Source: Struthio camelus (taxonomy: Eukaryota > Chordata > Aves > Struthioniformes > Struthionidae). From it: DNA of 64,000 bases. The stretch covers positions 2,158,517-2,222,516 of the forward strand of contig NC_090956.1 of assembly GCF_040807025.1 (NCBI RefSeq). The letters are read 5' to 3'. The notes below the pieces were generated by a model. It made no database searches and was not told the DNA's origin. It worked only from the letters and a program-made list of their open reading frames with translations. How positions within the stretch are numbered: the stretch's first letter is position 1; every line of letters begins with the position of its first letter. The translations under genes and the position numbers were made by a program. Of this stretch, positions 46,570 through 58,279 are shown one piece after another.

Positions 46570-49480
46570 GAAAGAACTTCTTTTTCAAGAAGCACTTCTT
46601 GATGGCAAGTCCTGGGGGGATTATATGCCAGGATTCCTTCTCTCCTTAGTTTTCTTGGTATTGACTGTAGGAGTGGGAGAGGCTTCTGTCTGAATTGCTC
46701 TAGACTAGTCCAGCTGGGACATGGGCTAGGCCTGTAGAAGTGCAGGCTAGATTTCCCTGTGTCCAAAGATCTGGCCAGAAATCTCAGAGCAGGTTTTACC
46801 AGACGACTCAGAGACCTCTCCCAGATATCTCCATCTCCAGCCGTGGACATGGCAGCCCAAGATCCGGAAATGTACCTGTCTCACGTCCAGCACGTTCTGG
46901 GGCTTTGCAACCAAATCAGTTGGCCTGAGGTTGGTCTGTGTGGTTTTATCATGTATCCATCACCGTTATCCCAGGCTTTGCAATGGGAAAGGGGGAATGC
47001 TGATCTGTTAGAGGTTTTGGGCATATCCAGGACCAAAACATTCCTTGTGGAAGTTTTTTTCTTAAATTAGCACTTTTACTCAATTGTAGCTGCTTTTAGC
47101 TCACTTCATAGTTAATTGCTTTTGTTCTTGGTAACTTCTAGGCTGTGGGCTGGCAGGATTTACTGGGAAGAAGGAATATGAGTTTTAGCAGTGTCTAATG
47201 ATAGTTTCCACGTGGGAAGCTGGACGTGAGACTGGAAGCTACAACTCTCATTCCCAACTGCCATGTTCTCTGCCTCAGAAATGTCTCTTCAGCCCGGCAG
47301 AGTCAGATGCCAGGTTCATGGAAGCTGAAAATTGAGCTGGACTTTGCCTGACTCTGCCATCCCCCATCGGAGGAGAGCACTCGGAGAGCCGGCTCCAGCC
47401 TTCCTCCTCCCCTGGGGCTGGCTTTTGGACCGGGGTGGTGGTGCACTCACTTGCTTTACCCTGTGCCCAGCGCTAACTCCAGCTCGTGCCGCTGGTGGTT
47501 CCTCGTGCCCTGGCTGTCATCAGGTGGATTAGGCACCTGACTGAGTGCTCACTCTGTTACACCAGTTACTGATTAGGTTTCAGTCTGAGGTTCAAGCTCC
47601 TTTTCAAGTGATTAATCCTCTGCTCTATTGCTTTTTGTCTGGTCTGGTCACCTCAAAGCAGCCCCAGAGGTCATAAGCTGCCAGTTTGCTTCTGACCCTG
47701 AAGCCAGGCTGAGGTGGTCTCTGCTCCTTCGCAGAAGCCACTGCCTGGCTGTGCTGGGACACCTCCCTCCTCCCTGCTCGCTGGCCGTTTGCGGGGTGCA
47801 GTGCTAGCAAAGGAAGATTTAGTGCTTTTGCTCTGAGCTGCTTGAAAGCTCCTTCACAACTGCAGAAGCGCAAACGGACAGGACTGCAAGAGCTTCCTCC
47901 TTCCTCTCGCAGCGTGAAACCACCATGTCTCCTAGGTCCTGCTTTGCCCAGGCAGGGCTGGAGCGGGACGGCCGTGGGCTCGTGCAGCGTGCTGCGATGG
48001 GCTGCGCGCCTGGGAGCAACGATGCAGCAGCCCAGGAGAGAGCCCGCTGCGCCCGCAGCCGCTCGGGCCGTCGCGCGGGTCTGGGTGTGCACGGCGTGCA
48101 GGGCTGCGCGCTGGCGGTGGTGCCCTGGGACGTGGTGCTGGACAGAGCAACTTTCCCCAGTGCAGGCGAGTGGCGCTTTCATACAGCCTTGCAGTGTGTG
48201 GATGCAGACGCAGGAGGGTGCAAGTGCTATTCCTAATCCTTCCTTCTCCCAAAAAGCAGAAGTCCCTGCTGGGAAGTCCTTGTTTTCCAACCGGTGCAGC
48301 TAGCAGGATAAACCAGATTCCCTCCTGCCTCCAGCTTCTGACCAGCAAAGGACGGTCAGGAAGGGGCTGTGCTCAGGCAAAGGGCGTTGGATGAGGTGGA
48401 AGAGCTGCCTCCTTGCCTGGGGCAGAAGGACACGTGTGACCCCCACGTCAGGGTCTCGCCCCGCTTGTCCGGGGGACGATCCCTGTGCTGGCCCGCCGAG
48501 GGCACGGGGCAGCGCTCTCCCTCGCCTCGCAGCCCCGCGCGCATCGCTGCGGCTGGCGCCGCGTCCTGCGGGAGCCCGGGCACGGGAAGCAGACGCTCTG
48601 CTCCGTGTCTGCAGCAGGGCCCAACAACCTCTCTCCTGCTCCAGGGTGCCCCGGTCGGACGGGGAGGGCGGCCCCGTTGCCCCCAGGCACGGGGCGCCCG
48701 CTGGTGCCTGCCTTGCTGGGAGCGGGTGGGACGCGGCTGCGGCCGGGCAGGTTTCGGCCAGGAGGATGCTCTGCCCCCTCCTTGCTCCCGGGGCGCTGCC
48801 CGGGGGTGGCACGTGGCTGTCCCAGCTGGGAGAGGGACAGCTTGTCCCTAGGTCCCCTCCCCGCACAGGGTGTCTCCCCCTGCCTCTTTTGGGGCCCGGG
48901 GAGGATGCGTGGAGGAAAATGCCGATGGCGAAGCTGCCATTAAGTCCTGGCAGCTGTGTTGCCAAGAGCCCCCTGCAGAAACCGGGTCCCACGGGGACGA
49001 GGGAGCCGGAGCCCCGCGCTGGCCTTGGCCCTGGCAGAGGGGATGAGGCTGTTTTGTACAGTTCTCCCCTTGCAGCAAAGAGAAAGAAAATTGCCTTGAG
49101 CCGAAAAACTCGGGATGTTTTCAGAGGGACGGGACGTTTTCCCAGGGAGCCAGAAAACCCAGCTGGAGCTGCTGAATCTAGCAGGAATTTTGGCAGGGAT
49201 ATTGCAGAGGCGATGCCTGAGGGCTCAAGGCAGCGTGCGGTGCTGGGGGGGAGGATGCGAGGCCCCGGGCAGATCCCAGCACCCCTGCTCCTTGGCGGCT
49301 CCTCCGAGCGCCTGCAGCCGGCCGGGGCGCTGCCGGCTCCCTTGTCCTGCCCCGGCAGCGCTGCAGGCGCCCGGCAGCCAGGAGCGAACCTGCCCCAAAC
49401 GCTCGCTCCTTTTCGGGCTGTGCGCACTGCGCAGGGACAAGGCTGGACTTTATCTGTCCTTTCCCCTCCTGCCATCAATC
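46570..49480. other. Intergenic region, no gene recognised
   Basis: Moderate to high GC, with no exon that has both splice signals and a family match. Open frames at 48300-49500 on both strands overlap each other and look like GC-rich chance frames. Confidence 0.45.
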
Positions 49481-49489
49481 CTAATTTTA

Positions 49490-49915
49490 TTATTGCGCTA
49501 ATGACGATTGTAGCTGAATAAGAGTATTTTGCTTAGTTGGGCAAAAGAGGCCCCATATCAGCGACATGAGTTTAATGACATAACAGGCTCTGAGGACAGA
49601 AATTGAATTATGTTACCAGGCCGATGTAAACTTCCTTAGTTGTTTAAAAAATCATTAATTTCCTCCACGTAGCCTCCAGCTGACCTCCCTTTCTAGTTTT
49701 TGAATGTTTTTTATTTGCATGACATGAAGTGGACCTGCCTCTTTGACCCTCCTCGAAATGGCTTCGGTGCCGAGCAAAACGGCCAGAGCACAGGGGGAGT
49801 CAGATTAATTCTCTTAATAAAGACGACAAGACCTATAGAAATTATGTTACGCGAGGAAAAAGAAGATGACCGGGAGGCATTAGGAAGCTCTAATTATTGT
49901 TATTCCTGCAGGCAA
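49490..49915. promoter_or_regulatory. AT-rich island, candidate conserved enhancer
   Basis: Sudden AT-rich block in GC-rich surroundings with ordered transcription-factor words: an ATTTGCAT octamer (49713-49720), AGATTAATTC near 49802 and CTCTAATTATTGTTATTCC near 49889. Such blocks next to developmental genes are often conserved non-coding elements. Conservation cannot be tested here. Confidence 0.4.
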
Positions 49916-50114
49916 GCGCCGTGGGAGGAACGAGCAGGCTGGGCGCAGTCTGCAGCCTGCAGCCGCCTTTTTTTAACCTGAAATCGTCACTGCTCGTGCC
50001 CAGCAAGCCGCTGCGCCGGGGGGCGCAGAGGGCGCTGCCGGCGGTGCTGCTGCCCGGCCCAGGGCGGCTTTGGGCTCGGCAGGCCCCGCGCTGCGCTCCT
50101 GCCTGTTTCCTCTT

Positions 50115-50470
50115 TCCCGCTTTTTTCCCTTCCTCCCGTTTTTTCCTCTTTTTTCCCTCTCTTTTCCCCCCCCCTTTTCCTCTTTTCCCCCCCTTTTCCT
50201 CTTTTCCCCCCTTTTTCTTTTTCCCCCCTTTTTCTTTTTCCCCCCTTTTTCTTTTTCCCCCCTTTTTCTTTTTCCCCCCTTTTTCTTTTTCCCCCCTTTT
50301 TCTTTTCCCCCCCTTTTTCTTTTTCCCCCCCTTTTCCCTCTTTTTCCCCCCCTTTTCCCTCTTTTCCCCCCGCTTTTCCCTCTTTTCCCCCCGCTTTCCC
50401 CTCTTTCTTCCCCGCTTTCCCCTCTTTCTTCCCCCGCTTTTCCCTCCTTTTCCTTCCTCTTCCCCTCTCC
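50115..50470. repeat. 350-bp polypyrimidine tract of CCCCCTTTTTCTTTTT units
   Basis: The plus strand is almost pure C and T, built from variants of TTTTTCTTTTTCCCCC with near-regular steps of about 16 bp. The complementary strand is pure purine. Mirror symmetry makes triplex (H-DNA) formation plausible. Confidence 0.9.
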
Positions 50471-50819
50471 CTTCCACCAACAGTTTCTTCCCACCCCAGC
50501 TCGCGCACGCGATCTGCCCGCTGAGCTCGCGCCGCCCGGGGCCCTGCTCCGTCTTCGGGGCTGGACGGCAGGTCTGGAAGCGGGTGCTGCAAACCTCTCC
50601 GGGCGTTTTGCCTGGCAGCGGGTGCCCGGGCGCGAGCCGGGCGGGCAGGGAGCGCCGGGGCTTCGCCGAGTGCCCGGGACGATGGGTCCGCGGAGCCACG
50701 GCCGCGCGGCTCGTCCCGGCAGCCCTCCGCGCCGGCGCCTCCGCGGGCACCCGGCGTCCTCGGCTCGCGGGAAAGCGACTGGTTTAGTTGTGTTTGGCAC
50801 TGCAAAGACGCAGTAAGGG

Positions 50820-51460
50820 CTGGAGCACTTTTTTTTTGGTCGATTACAGAAAATAAAGTTATCGTAGCTAAAAAAAACCCCCAAACGCACTCGCCTGATG
50901 TTTCTGACACGCGGAGAGCTGCAATTAGGCGAGTTGTCTCCTCGTCGGATTCCTCTCCCGTTCCCGGTCCCCCGGAGAGCGCACCTGTCAATAGAGAAAA
51001 TCCAGCAACATCTGCAGAAAATTAAAGGCTTATTTCACTTCAGTCGCTGATAATAACTTCATCCATCTTTATGCGGGGCTGCCGCCCGCCCCGCAGCTTT
51101 CACTTGCCTGATGGGAAGGAGTCGGTGACCTATTTCGTGAAGTTTGCTTAATCCTGGCGCATCTCTCCAAGCCACGAGGTGCTGAAATTTGTTTTCGGTT
51201 TGCGGCGTGCGGTAATTAAGGAGATAATGACTGGAAACATTCAGAGCGAGTCTGAGCTCGCCGGAAAAATGTTTAGCCCAAGGAAAATTTAAATCTTTTT
51301 TTTTTTTTTTCCTGGCTGCTGCGATCCGACTTTTTAAGGCAATTAGGGAGGGTTTATTGGTTAATCAGTCATACTCACGCGCTTGCTTTGGGGTCTTATC
51401 TCCTGCTCCCAAGTGCGCATCGCTTCTAATCATAACCTCGGGTTTGGAGCCGTCAAGCGC
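50820..51460. promoter_or_regulatory. AT-rich island, candidate conserved enhancer
   Basis: AT-rich, non-repetitive sequence with homeodomain-type words (GCAATTAGGCGAG near 50921, GGTAATTAAGGAGATAATGAC near 51210, GGTTAATCAG near 51358). It is flanked on both sides by CpG-rich DNA. No exon was found. Confidence 0.4.
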
Positions 51461-51859
51461 GCGTGGCTGGGCACCGTGTGCCGATTCCCGCGCCCGGCTC
51501 CCTTCCCGGCCCCCGGTCCCTGTCCGCGGGACGGGCGCTGGGTGCGCGCACCGGCCCCCGCCGCGGCGCCCTCCAGCGGGTCCCCGACCCCCAAAGCGGC
51601 TGCGGTCCGTCGGGAACCGGGACGTCTCGTGCTCCGGGGCGGCGCTGGGAGAGCCGGGTCTGCGCTCGTGGCGGCGCACGCCGGGCGCGACGGGTTTGGC
51701 GCGCAGCAAGGCGGTTTTTCCCGCGCGCGGGCGCCGCGGGCCGCTCAGCCGCGCTCGTCTCGGTGGGTTTCGACCCCAAAAGCTGCCTCTCGTGGGTGAC
51801 GCCAGCGCAGGGCTTCCCTTCGCGCCGCTCCTCGGGGCGGCCGCTTCCAAGCGATTCGC

Positions 51860-52180
51860 TTGGCCGTCTGCAGTAATGATTTGTCGCTTGTAAAACCTCT
51901 GTGATTAACTACAGTTTAGCCTCCTAGTTTCATGTCTTATCATGTTTCATCTCACACAAAAGACATTTACAGTCTATTGTGAACTTCAAAGCAAATGCTT
52001 CTTGCGTGAGCGTTAAGGCAGGCAAATATTTGAGCAGAACCTGCACGGCATTAGCGGCTCCTGCTGCTCCCTGCCGAGCGAGGATTGATGGCTGCCTCGA
52101 AAGGCAGGTTTTCCCTATTGTTTTATGCACCAGTGATTAATATTTCGTGTTCCCGCTGTTATATATATGCCGGCTGGCAC
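51860..52180. promoter_or_regulatory. AT-rich island, candidate conserved enhancer
   Basis: Includes GTGATTAACTACAG near 51901, CAGTGATTAATATTTCG near 52130 and TTATATATATGCC near 52159. Composition contrasts strongly with the GC-rich sequence at 51460-51850 and 52190-52650. No open frame or splice pattern supports a gene. Confidence 0.35.
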
Positions 52181-52789
52181 GGGCCGACGTCCTCACGTCT
52201 GACACGTCTAGCTTTTACGCGCTTCAACGCAGGACGTGCGACTCCCGGCGGGGGCCCCTGGTCCTGCTGGAGCCTCCCGCCCGGGGGCTCTTGGGCGACG
52301 TTCGTCTTGACGGCGTTAGGAGCGGCGGCACGTTCTCCTCTTCCGCGGGTCGCCCCGTGCCGTCACGCTGCCTGCCCGCGGGCGCCTGGGGACGCAGCCA
52401 CGGGCAGGGGCCGAAGAGGACGCCAGGGCTCGGTGCCCCGCCGAGAGGGCTTGAGCGCGGCCGGACGCGGCTCGAAACGCCCTTTGCGGCTCCGGGCGCC
52501 CGTCGCCGGCCCCGGCCGCGTCCTCCCGGAGGGGTTTCCGCCCCGCAGGAGGAGACGCAGCGTTTGCACCGGACCTGCAGGTCCCAACTTTTGCACGGGT
52601 GCTGTTTCCCCCCCCTCCTCCCCCAAAACAGCAGCAACCGCATAGAAAAACCAAGTTGCCAGGCCATCCTTGTCGAAGCAGGATGAAAGAAGCCCAGGGA
52701 CAAATTCCTCCGCTGTGAACGCGCTGCCCCGCTGCTGGACGTCCGTCTGAATGCAAAACACATTAAGACCAGGAACTGCAAGGGACGGC

Positions 52790-53440
52790 TCTGCTGAGCC
52801 TCCAGCTTGCAGTTAATATAATTCAATTAGCGTGAACAGTACATATAGCTCGTTTTAATTTAGCTGGAGGGGTTGGTGCAGCTCTATCCCTTAATCTCGG
52901 GAGCAGGGAAGCTGTGGGAGGACTGCCAAGGGTCTCTGCGCACCCCCCCTCGCGGCGGGGCCGCCGGCTGCTGCCCCGGGGCTCGGCGGGGACGCCGGGG
53001 ACGGCCGCGCGCTCGGCCCGCAGCCCCCGGCGAGGGGCCTGCGGACGGGCCGGTCAAACAGGCTGATTTTAAACTACATCATTCTTAGACGCGAAAAGGA
53101 AGCCTGGAAAGGCAGAGGGAGGGCGTCAATGGCGCTCGCTATTTAAAGAGAGGACGAGCGGCTCGGGAGAGACGCCGCAGTCGACGTGTGTCTTCATGAT
53201 TGCGCTACGTTCCCGGGAGATGATTGTAGCGCGAGCATCTTTTCTGCATCGCGGGCTATCTTTGCTCCCCTCTGACGTCTCCAGGCGGGGAGGGTGTTTT
53301 ATTGCCGCAGTTGCGCCTGCCAGCAGCACCGCAACTCTGCTGCGAATTAACTTCTCCGCTCTCTGAAAAGCTCGTGGGAGTAAAATTCAAAGGAAGAGCT
53401 CCAACTAGTTAATCGCAGATCAATTTGAGCCGCTGGCTCA
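52790..53440. promoter_or_regulatory. Mixed AT-rich blocks, candidate regulatory sequence
   Basis: AT-rich blocks at about 52800-52880 (ATAATTCAATTAGCG, TTTTAATTTAGC) and 53060-53430 surround a GC-rich core. Two identical CTATTTAAA-like and TTAATCGCAGATCAATTTG words occur. No gene was recognised. Confidence 0.3.
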
Positions 53441-54430
53441 GGAGGGCGAAGCGCGCGGGCTCTGAAACGCGCAGGGAAGGTTTTGCCCGCGAAACCCACC
53501 CAGCGCCCCGTTTGCTGCGCCAAGCGGCGCGTTTCCTGGCATCGCGCCTGACCTCCCTGCCGCCCTGAGATCGCACTTAATTAAAATAGCCCGTTTACTG
53601 CTGGCTCTTGAGATGCGACGTCGGAGATTGTGCTCCTCTCTCGCCAGCCTGCCCGCAGCAAGGAGATGGCAGGACTCGGGCCCGGCCGCCGCTTCGCCCC
53701 GGCCGGGCAGGATGCGCCCGAGCCCAGCGGGGACCGGCCGCACGGGGCGGCGCTCGGTGACAAAATCACTGCTGCTGCCGCATGGTGGGCACGAGGCGTC
53801 GGAAACGGGAAACCCAAACCCGTGGAGGCCAGCGGCTTGCGTGGAGCTGATGCCGGGCGGCCCTTCGCCCCCGGGCGCTCGCCGGGGGCCGGCGCTGCGG
53901 GACGGGGCGGCCGCAGGGTCTTGGCCCCGCGGCGGCCCGGCGCGGGAAACCACCTCTTCTGCCGCCGTGCCAAAAAGCATCTTATCTCTGCGGACGGTTG
54001 CAGGTCGGCGGCGGGCCGGGGCTGGCTGCGGCACGGCTGCTCAGCGCTGTAAAGCTTGCTGTAATTAATGACCTGCTAAAAAGCAGCCGGCTTCGTTGGA
54101 GTAATTTGTGTGTGTACAGCAAAGCGGTGGCGGCGGGGAAACGGAGGCGCGCCGGCGGGCGGCGCGGGGGCTGCGCGGGAGCAGCCCGGGCCCGAGCGGC
54201 TGCGCCTGGGCACCGGCGCCGCGAGCTTAGAAGAGGCCCCAGCTCCTCCTGGGGGGAGCCGAGCTGCCGTTTGGGGCGCTAAACCGGTGTTTCGGCGTGC
54301 GCGAGCAGCCCCAGCGGCGCCCGATCCGGCGCCCCCTGCTCTGCCAGACGACCCCCCCAAAACCTCTAGGTGAAGGTTGCTGGAGCGAAACGTCCCCCCG
54401 AGGTTTGCTAATAAATGTCCGGGTGAAATG
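53441..54430. other. GC-rich intergenic segment with a short AT block at about 54045-54115
   Basis: No gene was recognised. The AT block contains CTGTAATTAATGACC, a homeodomain-type site, and could belong with the neighbouring candidate elements. Confidence 0.35.
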
Positions 54431-55010
54431 TTGTGCAGGTGGTGGGTGATGCCGGGTGCACGGTGGGTGATGCTGGGCAGCTGATGGATGATGCCAGGCA
54501 GGCAGCAGGTGATGCTGGGTGCGCGGTGGGTGATGCCGGGCAGGCGGCGGGTGATGCTGGGTGCGCGGTGGGTGATGCCAGGTGGGCGGCGGGTGATGCT
54601 TGGCGCAGGGTAGGTGATGCTGGGTGCGTGGCGGGTGATGCCGGTCAGGCTGTGGGTGATGCCAGGTGGGCAGTGGGTGATGCCGGGTGCGCGGTGGGTG
54701 ATGCCGGTCAGGCGGTGGGTGATGCCAGGTGGGCAGTGGGTGATGCCGGGCAGCTGATGGATGATGCCGGGCAGGCGGCAGGTGATGCTGGGTGTGCGGT
54801 GGGTGATGCCAGATGGGCAGTGGGTGATGCTGGGTGCGCGGCGGGTGATGCCGGGCAGCTGATGGATGATGCCGGGCAGGTGGCAGGTGATGCTGGGTGT
54901 GCGGTGGGTGATGCCAGGTGGGCGGCGGGTGATGCCGGGCAGGTGATGGGTGATGCCAGACATGTGATGGGTGATGCCAGACGTGCGACGGGTGATGCCA
55001 AGCGGGTGAC
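54431..55010. repeat. 21-bp minisatellite, about 27 copies
   Basis: The unit is GTGATGCCGGGCAGGCGGCGG with variants (GTGATGCTGGGTGCGCGGTGG and others). A period divisible by three keeps several frames open on both strands, giving apparent proteins of GDAG-type repeats. These are not considered genes. Confidence 0.93.
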
Positions 55011-56500
55011 CCCGGGCAGCCGGGGCCGGAAGCGCGTTGGCGGCCCTGGCCGAAGGCTCGGCTGGCTCTGCAAGCACGGCTCTGCAGGACGGCGCCGCGG
55101 TGCGAGCGGGCGCCCGTGCCCGCTGCGAGCCGCGCCGAGGGCGACGGGCTGCTGGCGCAGGGGAGGCTTTCGGGAGAGGTGTCGGCGCCCTGGGCGAGGG
55201 CGAGCGGGGAGAGTTTGTGGCTTGTGTGGGCTCTGTTCGGGGACGGACTCGCTGCCGGGGCCGAGCGCAAGAGGAAGCGGATTAAAGGCGGGAGGAGAGC
55301 GAGCGGGTTCAGGCGGCTCCTGCGGCTCAGCCGGGCAGCGGTTCGGACGCCCGCGCCGCGGAGCAAACGTGCTCTCTTGCAGCCAGCCACCGGCAAAGCC
55401 AAGAAACCGCTTAAAATCTTCAAAACCAGGTAAAAAAATGGGATCCGCGCAGGGGAGAGGGGTGCCCAGCGAGGCGCCGGCCCCCTGCCCGCCGGCTCCC
55501 AGGCGTTGCCCGAAACGGGCCGGGGCCCCTCTGCGCCGACCGTCGCCCGGGGCTGATGTGCCGGCGAGTTCGCCGACGGCCGCTTGTCTCTTGTCCCGCT
55601 CCGGTGACGCGGCGCCTCCCGAGCGGGGCAGCCGGGCGCTGGGGGGGCCGAGCGCGGCCAGCCGAGCGCTGCAAAGCATTTGCCTGAGAATCTGAAGAAT
55701 TTGGAGCGAAACCCCTAAAGAAATTAAGGCCAGATGGGTTGCAGGGAGAAACGAAGCCCGAACGCTTTCTGCGGCCCGGGGGCCGCCTCTGCCCGCGACC
55801 GGCAGCCTCCTCGCCCCGAAGCACGGCTCCGGCGGAGGCCGCGGACGCGCCGGCGTTTAGGGGCCGTAACCCCCGGGATCGGGAGCTTTCTGCCCGGGAG
55901 ACGGGAAGGGGCGCGCTGGCACGCCGCCGGGCGCCTCCTTGGCGCGGCTCTTTTCGGGCTCCGGCGGCCGCGCGCTGCCCTCAGCAGCTCACGTATTTCT
56001 GCTGCAACGTGGGCTGTTGTTTTTCTTTCAAGCAAGCTCACTGCTCTTGAACCTGGTCATGGGTGAAACCGAAGTCTAACCGATCCTTTGTGTAAAGTCG
56101 CAGATCGGTAGCGCCTGGGCTGCAAAGCGCCCGCTGGCGCCGGGCCGCGAGCCGATGCACCCGGCTTTGCTCAGCCCTCGCCGAGAGCTGCAAACCGACC
56201 GCGGCTGGGAAAACCAGCGGGCTCCTGCGGCAGCGAGCGGGCAGCAGGGAAGGAGGGGAAGGGGGCACGTCCGCCGCCGGAAGGTGCTGCGGGGGGCCGG
56301 GGCCGCGCGGCAGGGGAACACGGTGCATGAACAATGTCTCCGGGCTCGTGTCCGAGCTGGGATCCCAAAGCCTGGCCGCAGCGCTTCAGATTTATGGGCT
56401 CTCTGGTTGCTTTTGTCCGTGCTGAGGAGCGGAGTCGGGTAATGGGGGAGACCCAAGGTGGGGGGGCCGCTGGGCTGGGGGGGGGCTGCTGCGAGAGGTG
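55011..56500. other. CpG-rich intergenic region, no gene recognised
   Basis: Dense CpG with overlapping chance frames on both strands. A CpG island of an unannotated transcript cannot be excluded, but no splice-supported exon was found. Confidence 0.4.
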
Positions 56501-56524
56501 CAGCAGCGTCTCGCTGCATCTGCG

Positions 56525-56975
56525 AGCTGCGCTGCATGGCACGCACACATGGCATTGCACCCGCCAGCCACTGCACACCCCTGTGCGGCATGGCACCCAC
56601 CAGCCACCATGCACCCGTGTGCGGCATGGCACCCACACACAGCATTGCACCCGCCAGCCACTGCACACCCCTGTGCGGCATTGCACCCGCACACGGCATT
56701 GCACCCGCCAGCCACTGTGCACCCGTGTGCAGCATTGCACCCACACACGGCATTGCACCCGCCAGCCACTGCACACCCCTGTGCGGCATGGCACCCACCA
56801 GCCACCATGCACCCCTGTGCGGCATTGCACCCGCACACGGCATTGCACCCGCCAGCCACTGTGCACCCGTGTGCAGCATTGCACCCACACACGGCATTGC
56901 ACCTGCCACACACTGCACACCCCTGCGCGGCATTGCACCCCTGTGCGGCATTGCACCCGCCAGCCACTGCCCTCC
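56525..56975. repeat. Minisatellite with 18-bp and 36-bp modules
   Basis: A module of the form CATTGCACCCGCACACGG (18 bp) alternates with a 36-bp module starting CATTGCACCCGCCAGCCA and ending TGTGCGG. The order is semi-regular and looks like a small higher-order repeat. Multiples of three keep all frames open. Confidence 0.9.
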
Positions 56976-57783
56976 CAGGATGCTGCGCACAGCGCATCCC
57001 CCTCCGTGGCGCTCCCCTCGCCTTTCCGCAGCCGACACACGTGGACGGGCGTGGGATTGCGGTGCTGGGAATAACCAGAGATGCACTAACCATGCAGCCT
57101 GCAGCTGGCCCGGGGACAAGGGTCCATCTCGCAGGAAGCGCCCAAATTCAGGGTGAAGCACTGAGGCCAGGCCTGGGCTGCGCGCACCAGTGGGAGCCCG
57201 CGGCGCCGGGGGCACTGCTGCAGCCCGCCGAGGACCCCCTTCGGCGAGGTCCCCGCGGCTGGGCCGGGGCAGCCGCGCTCGCTCCAGCCGCAGCGCCTGC
57301 TGCCACGTCCCCTCGCTCCTGCGGCTGCACCAGCTTCAACTTCCTTCGGCTTCGATCCCGGCTCCGTTCCCTCCAGACGCGCCGGAGCGTGGGGCGATGC
57401 GCCTGGAAGGTCCCGTCGTGGCCACTCGCCCCGGCACAGCCACGCAGTGCAAGGTGGCCGCGTCCTTCGGGGGGGGACAGCGAGGGTCCCGCAGCACGGC
57501 GCCCCTGCACCACCCGAGCCAGATGCCTGGGCTCCCAAGCTAAGCGGATCTGCACTGCCAGGAGGGTTTTTTTTCTCTCAATTAGGGGAGGTTGAATCCT
57601 TTATGCAAGGCAGCTGAGCTGGGTGGGGGCCGGCATGCTGGGAGGCACCAGCCAGATGCGCCCGAAGGCGGCGTGCATGCACGCATGTGCTCCCCGGCAC
57701 CTGCAGCTTCGCGGCACGCAGGTGTCGCACCCCGGGGCGTCGCGGGCGATGAGAGACGAGCGGGCTCGTCCCTTGCTGCCGGG

Positions 57784-57915
57784 CGCAGGAACGGCTGCCA
57801 CAGCATCCGGCCGGCTGCAGGAACAGCCGTCAAGGGGTCCGGCCGGGTGCGGGAACGGTGGCCGCGGGGTCTGGCCGGCTGCGGGAACGGAGGCTGCGGG
57901 GTCCGGCCGGGGCCC
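57784..57915. repeat. Short GC-rich tandem repeat, about four copies of 30-32 bp
   Basis: Units have the form GCTGCGGGAACGG followed by GGGGTCCGGCCG, with substitutions. Flanking 56980-58060 shows no gene. Confidence 0.75.
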
Positions 57916-58069
57916 TTCTGGTGGCTCTGAGTTCACCAAACGCGGCAGCGATGCCTGGGGCCGAGGCCGGGGCTGGGGCCGAGGCCGGGAGGGTCTCGCT
58001 GCCGGCTCCCAGCTCCTGCGCCCGGCGCAGCGCTACCCACACGGCGCTTGGGCTCTAATTTCTGCAGCT

Positions 58070-58275
58070 GCAATTCGGGAGCGCGCGCAATGCGTATGAC
58101 TATTCAGGGGGAAGGAGAGTGTTAGCTAATTATGTTCATTACCCGCTTCATTATATGTTCATTAGTTGTTCTTAATGGTGAAATATTTTGCTGCCGTAGG
58201 AGTTTTACGGAATGAAGGCTGGAATAGGCACTGCAAGCAAAGGAAATGCATTACCCTTAGACACGAGTTTAAATC
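58070..58275. promoter_or_regulatory. AT-rich island, candidate conserved enhancer
   Basis: Contains GTTAGCTAATTATGTTC near 58121, two TTCATTA words, GTTCTTAATGG and AAATGCATTACC near 58240. It lies between CpG-rich blocks. Homeodomain/POU-like content resembles the other islands. Confidence 0.4.
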
Positions 58276-58279
58276 CCGT

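Noticed and set aside
54433-55695. Long plus-strand open frame of GDAG repeats
   Set aside because: Explained by the 21-bp tandem array, whose period is a multiple of three.
56498-57595. Open frames over the 18/36-bp array
   Set aside because: Repeat periodicity alone keeps frames open; no protein similarity.
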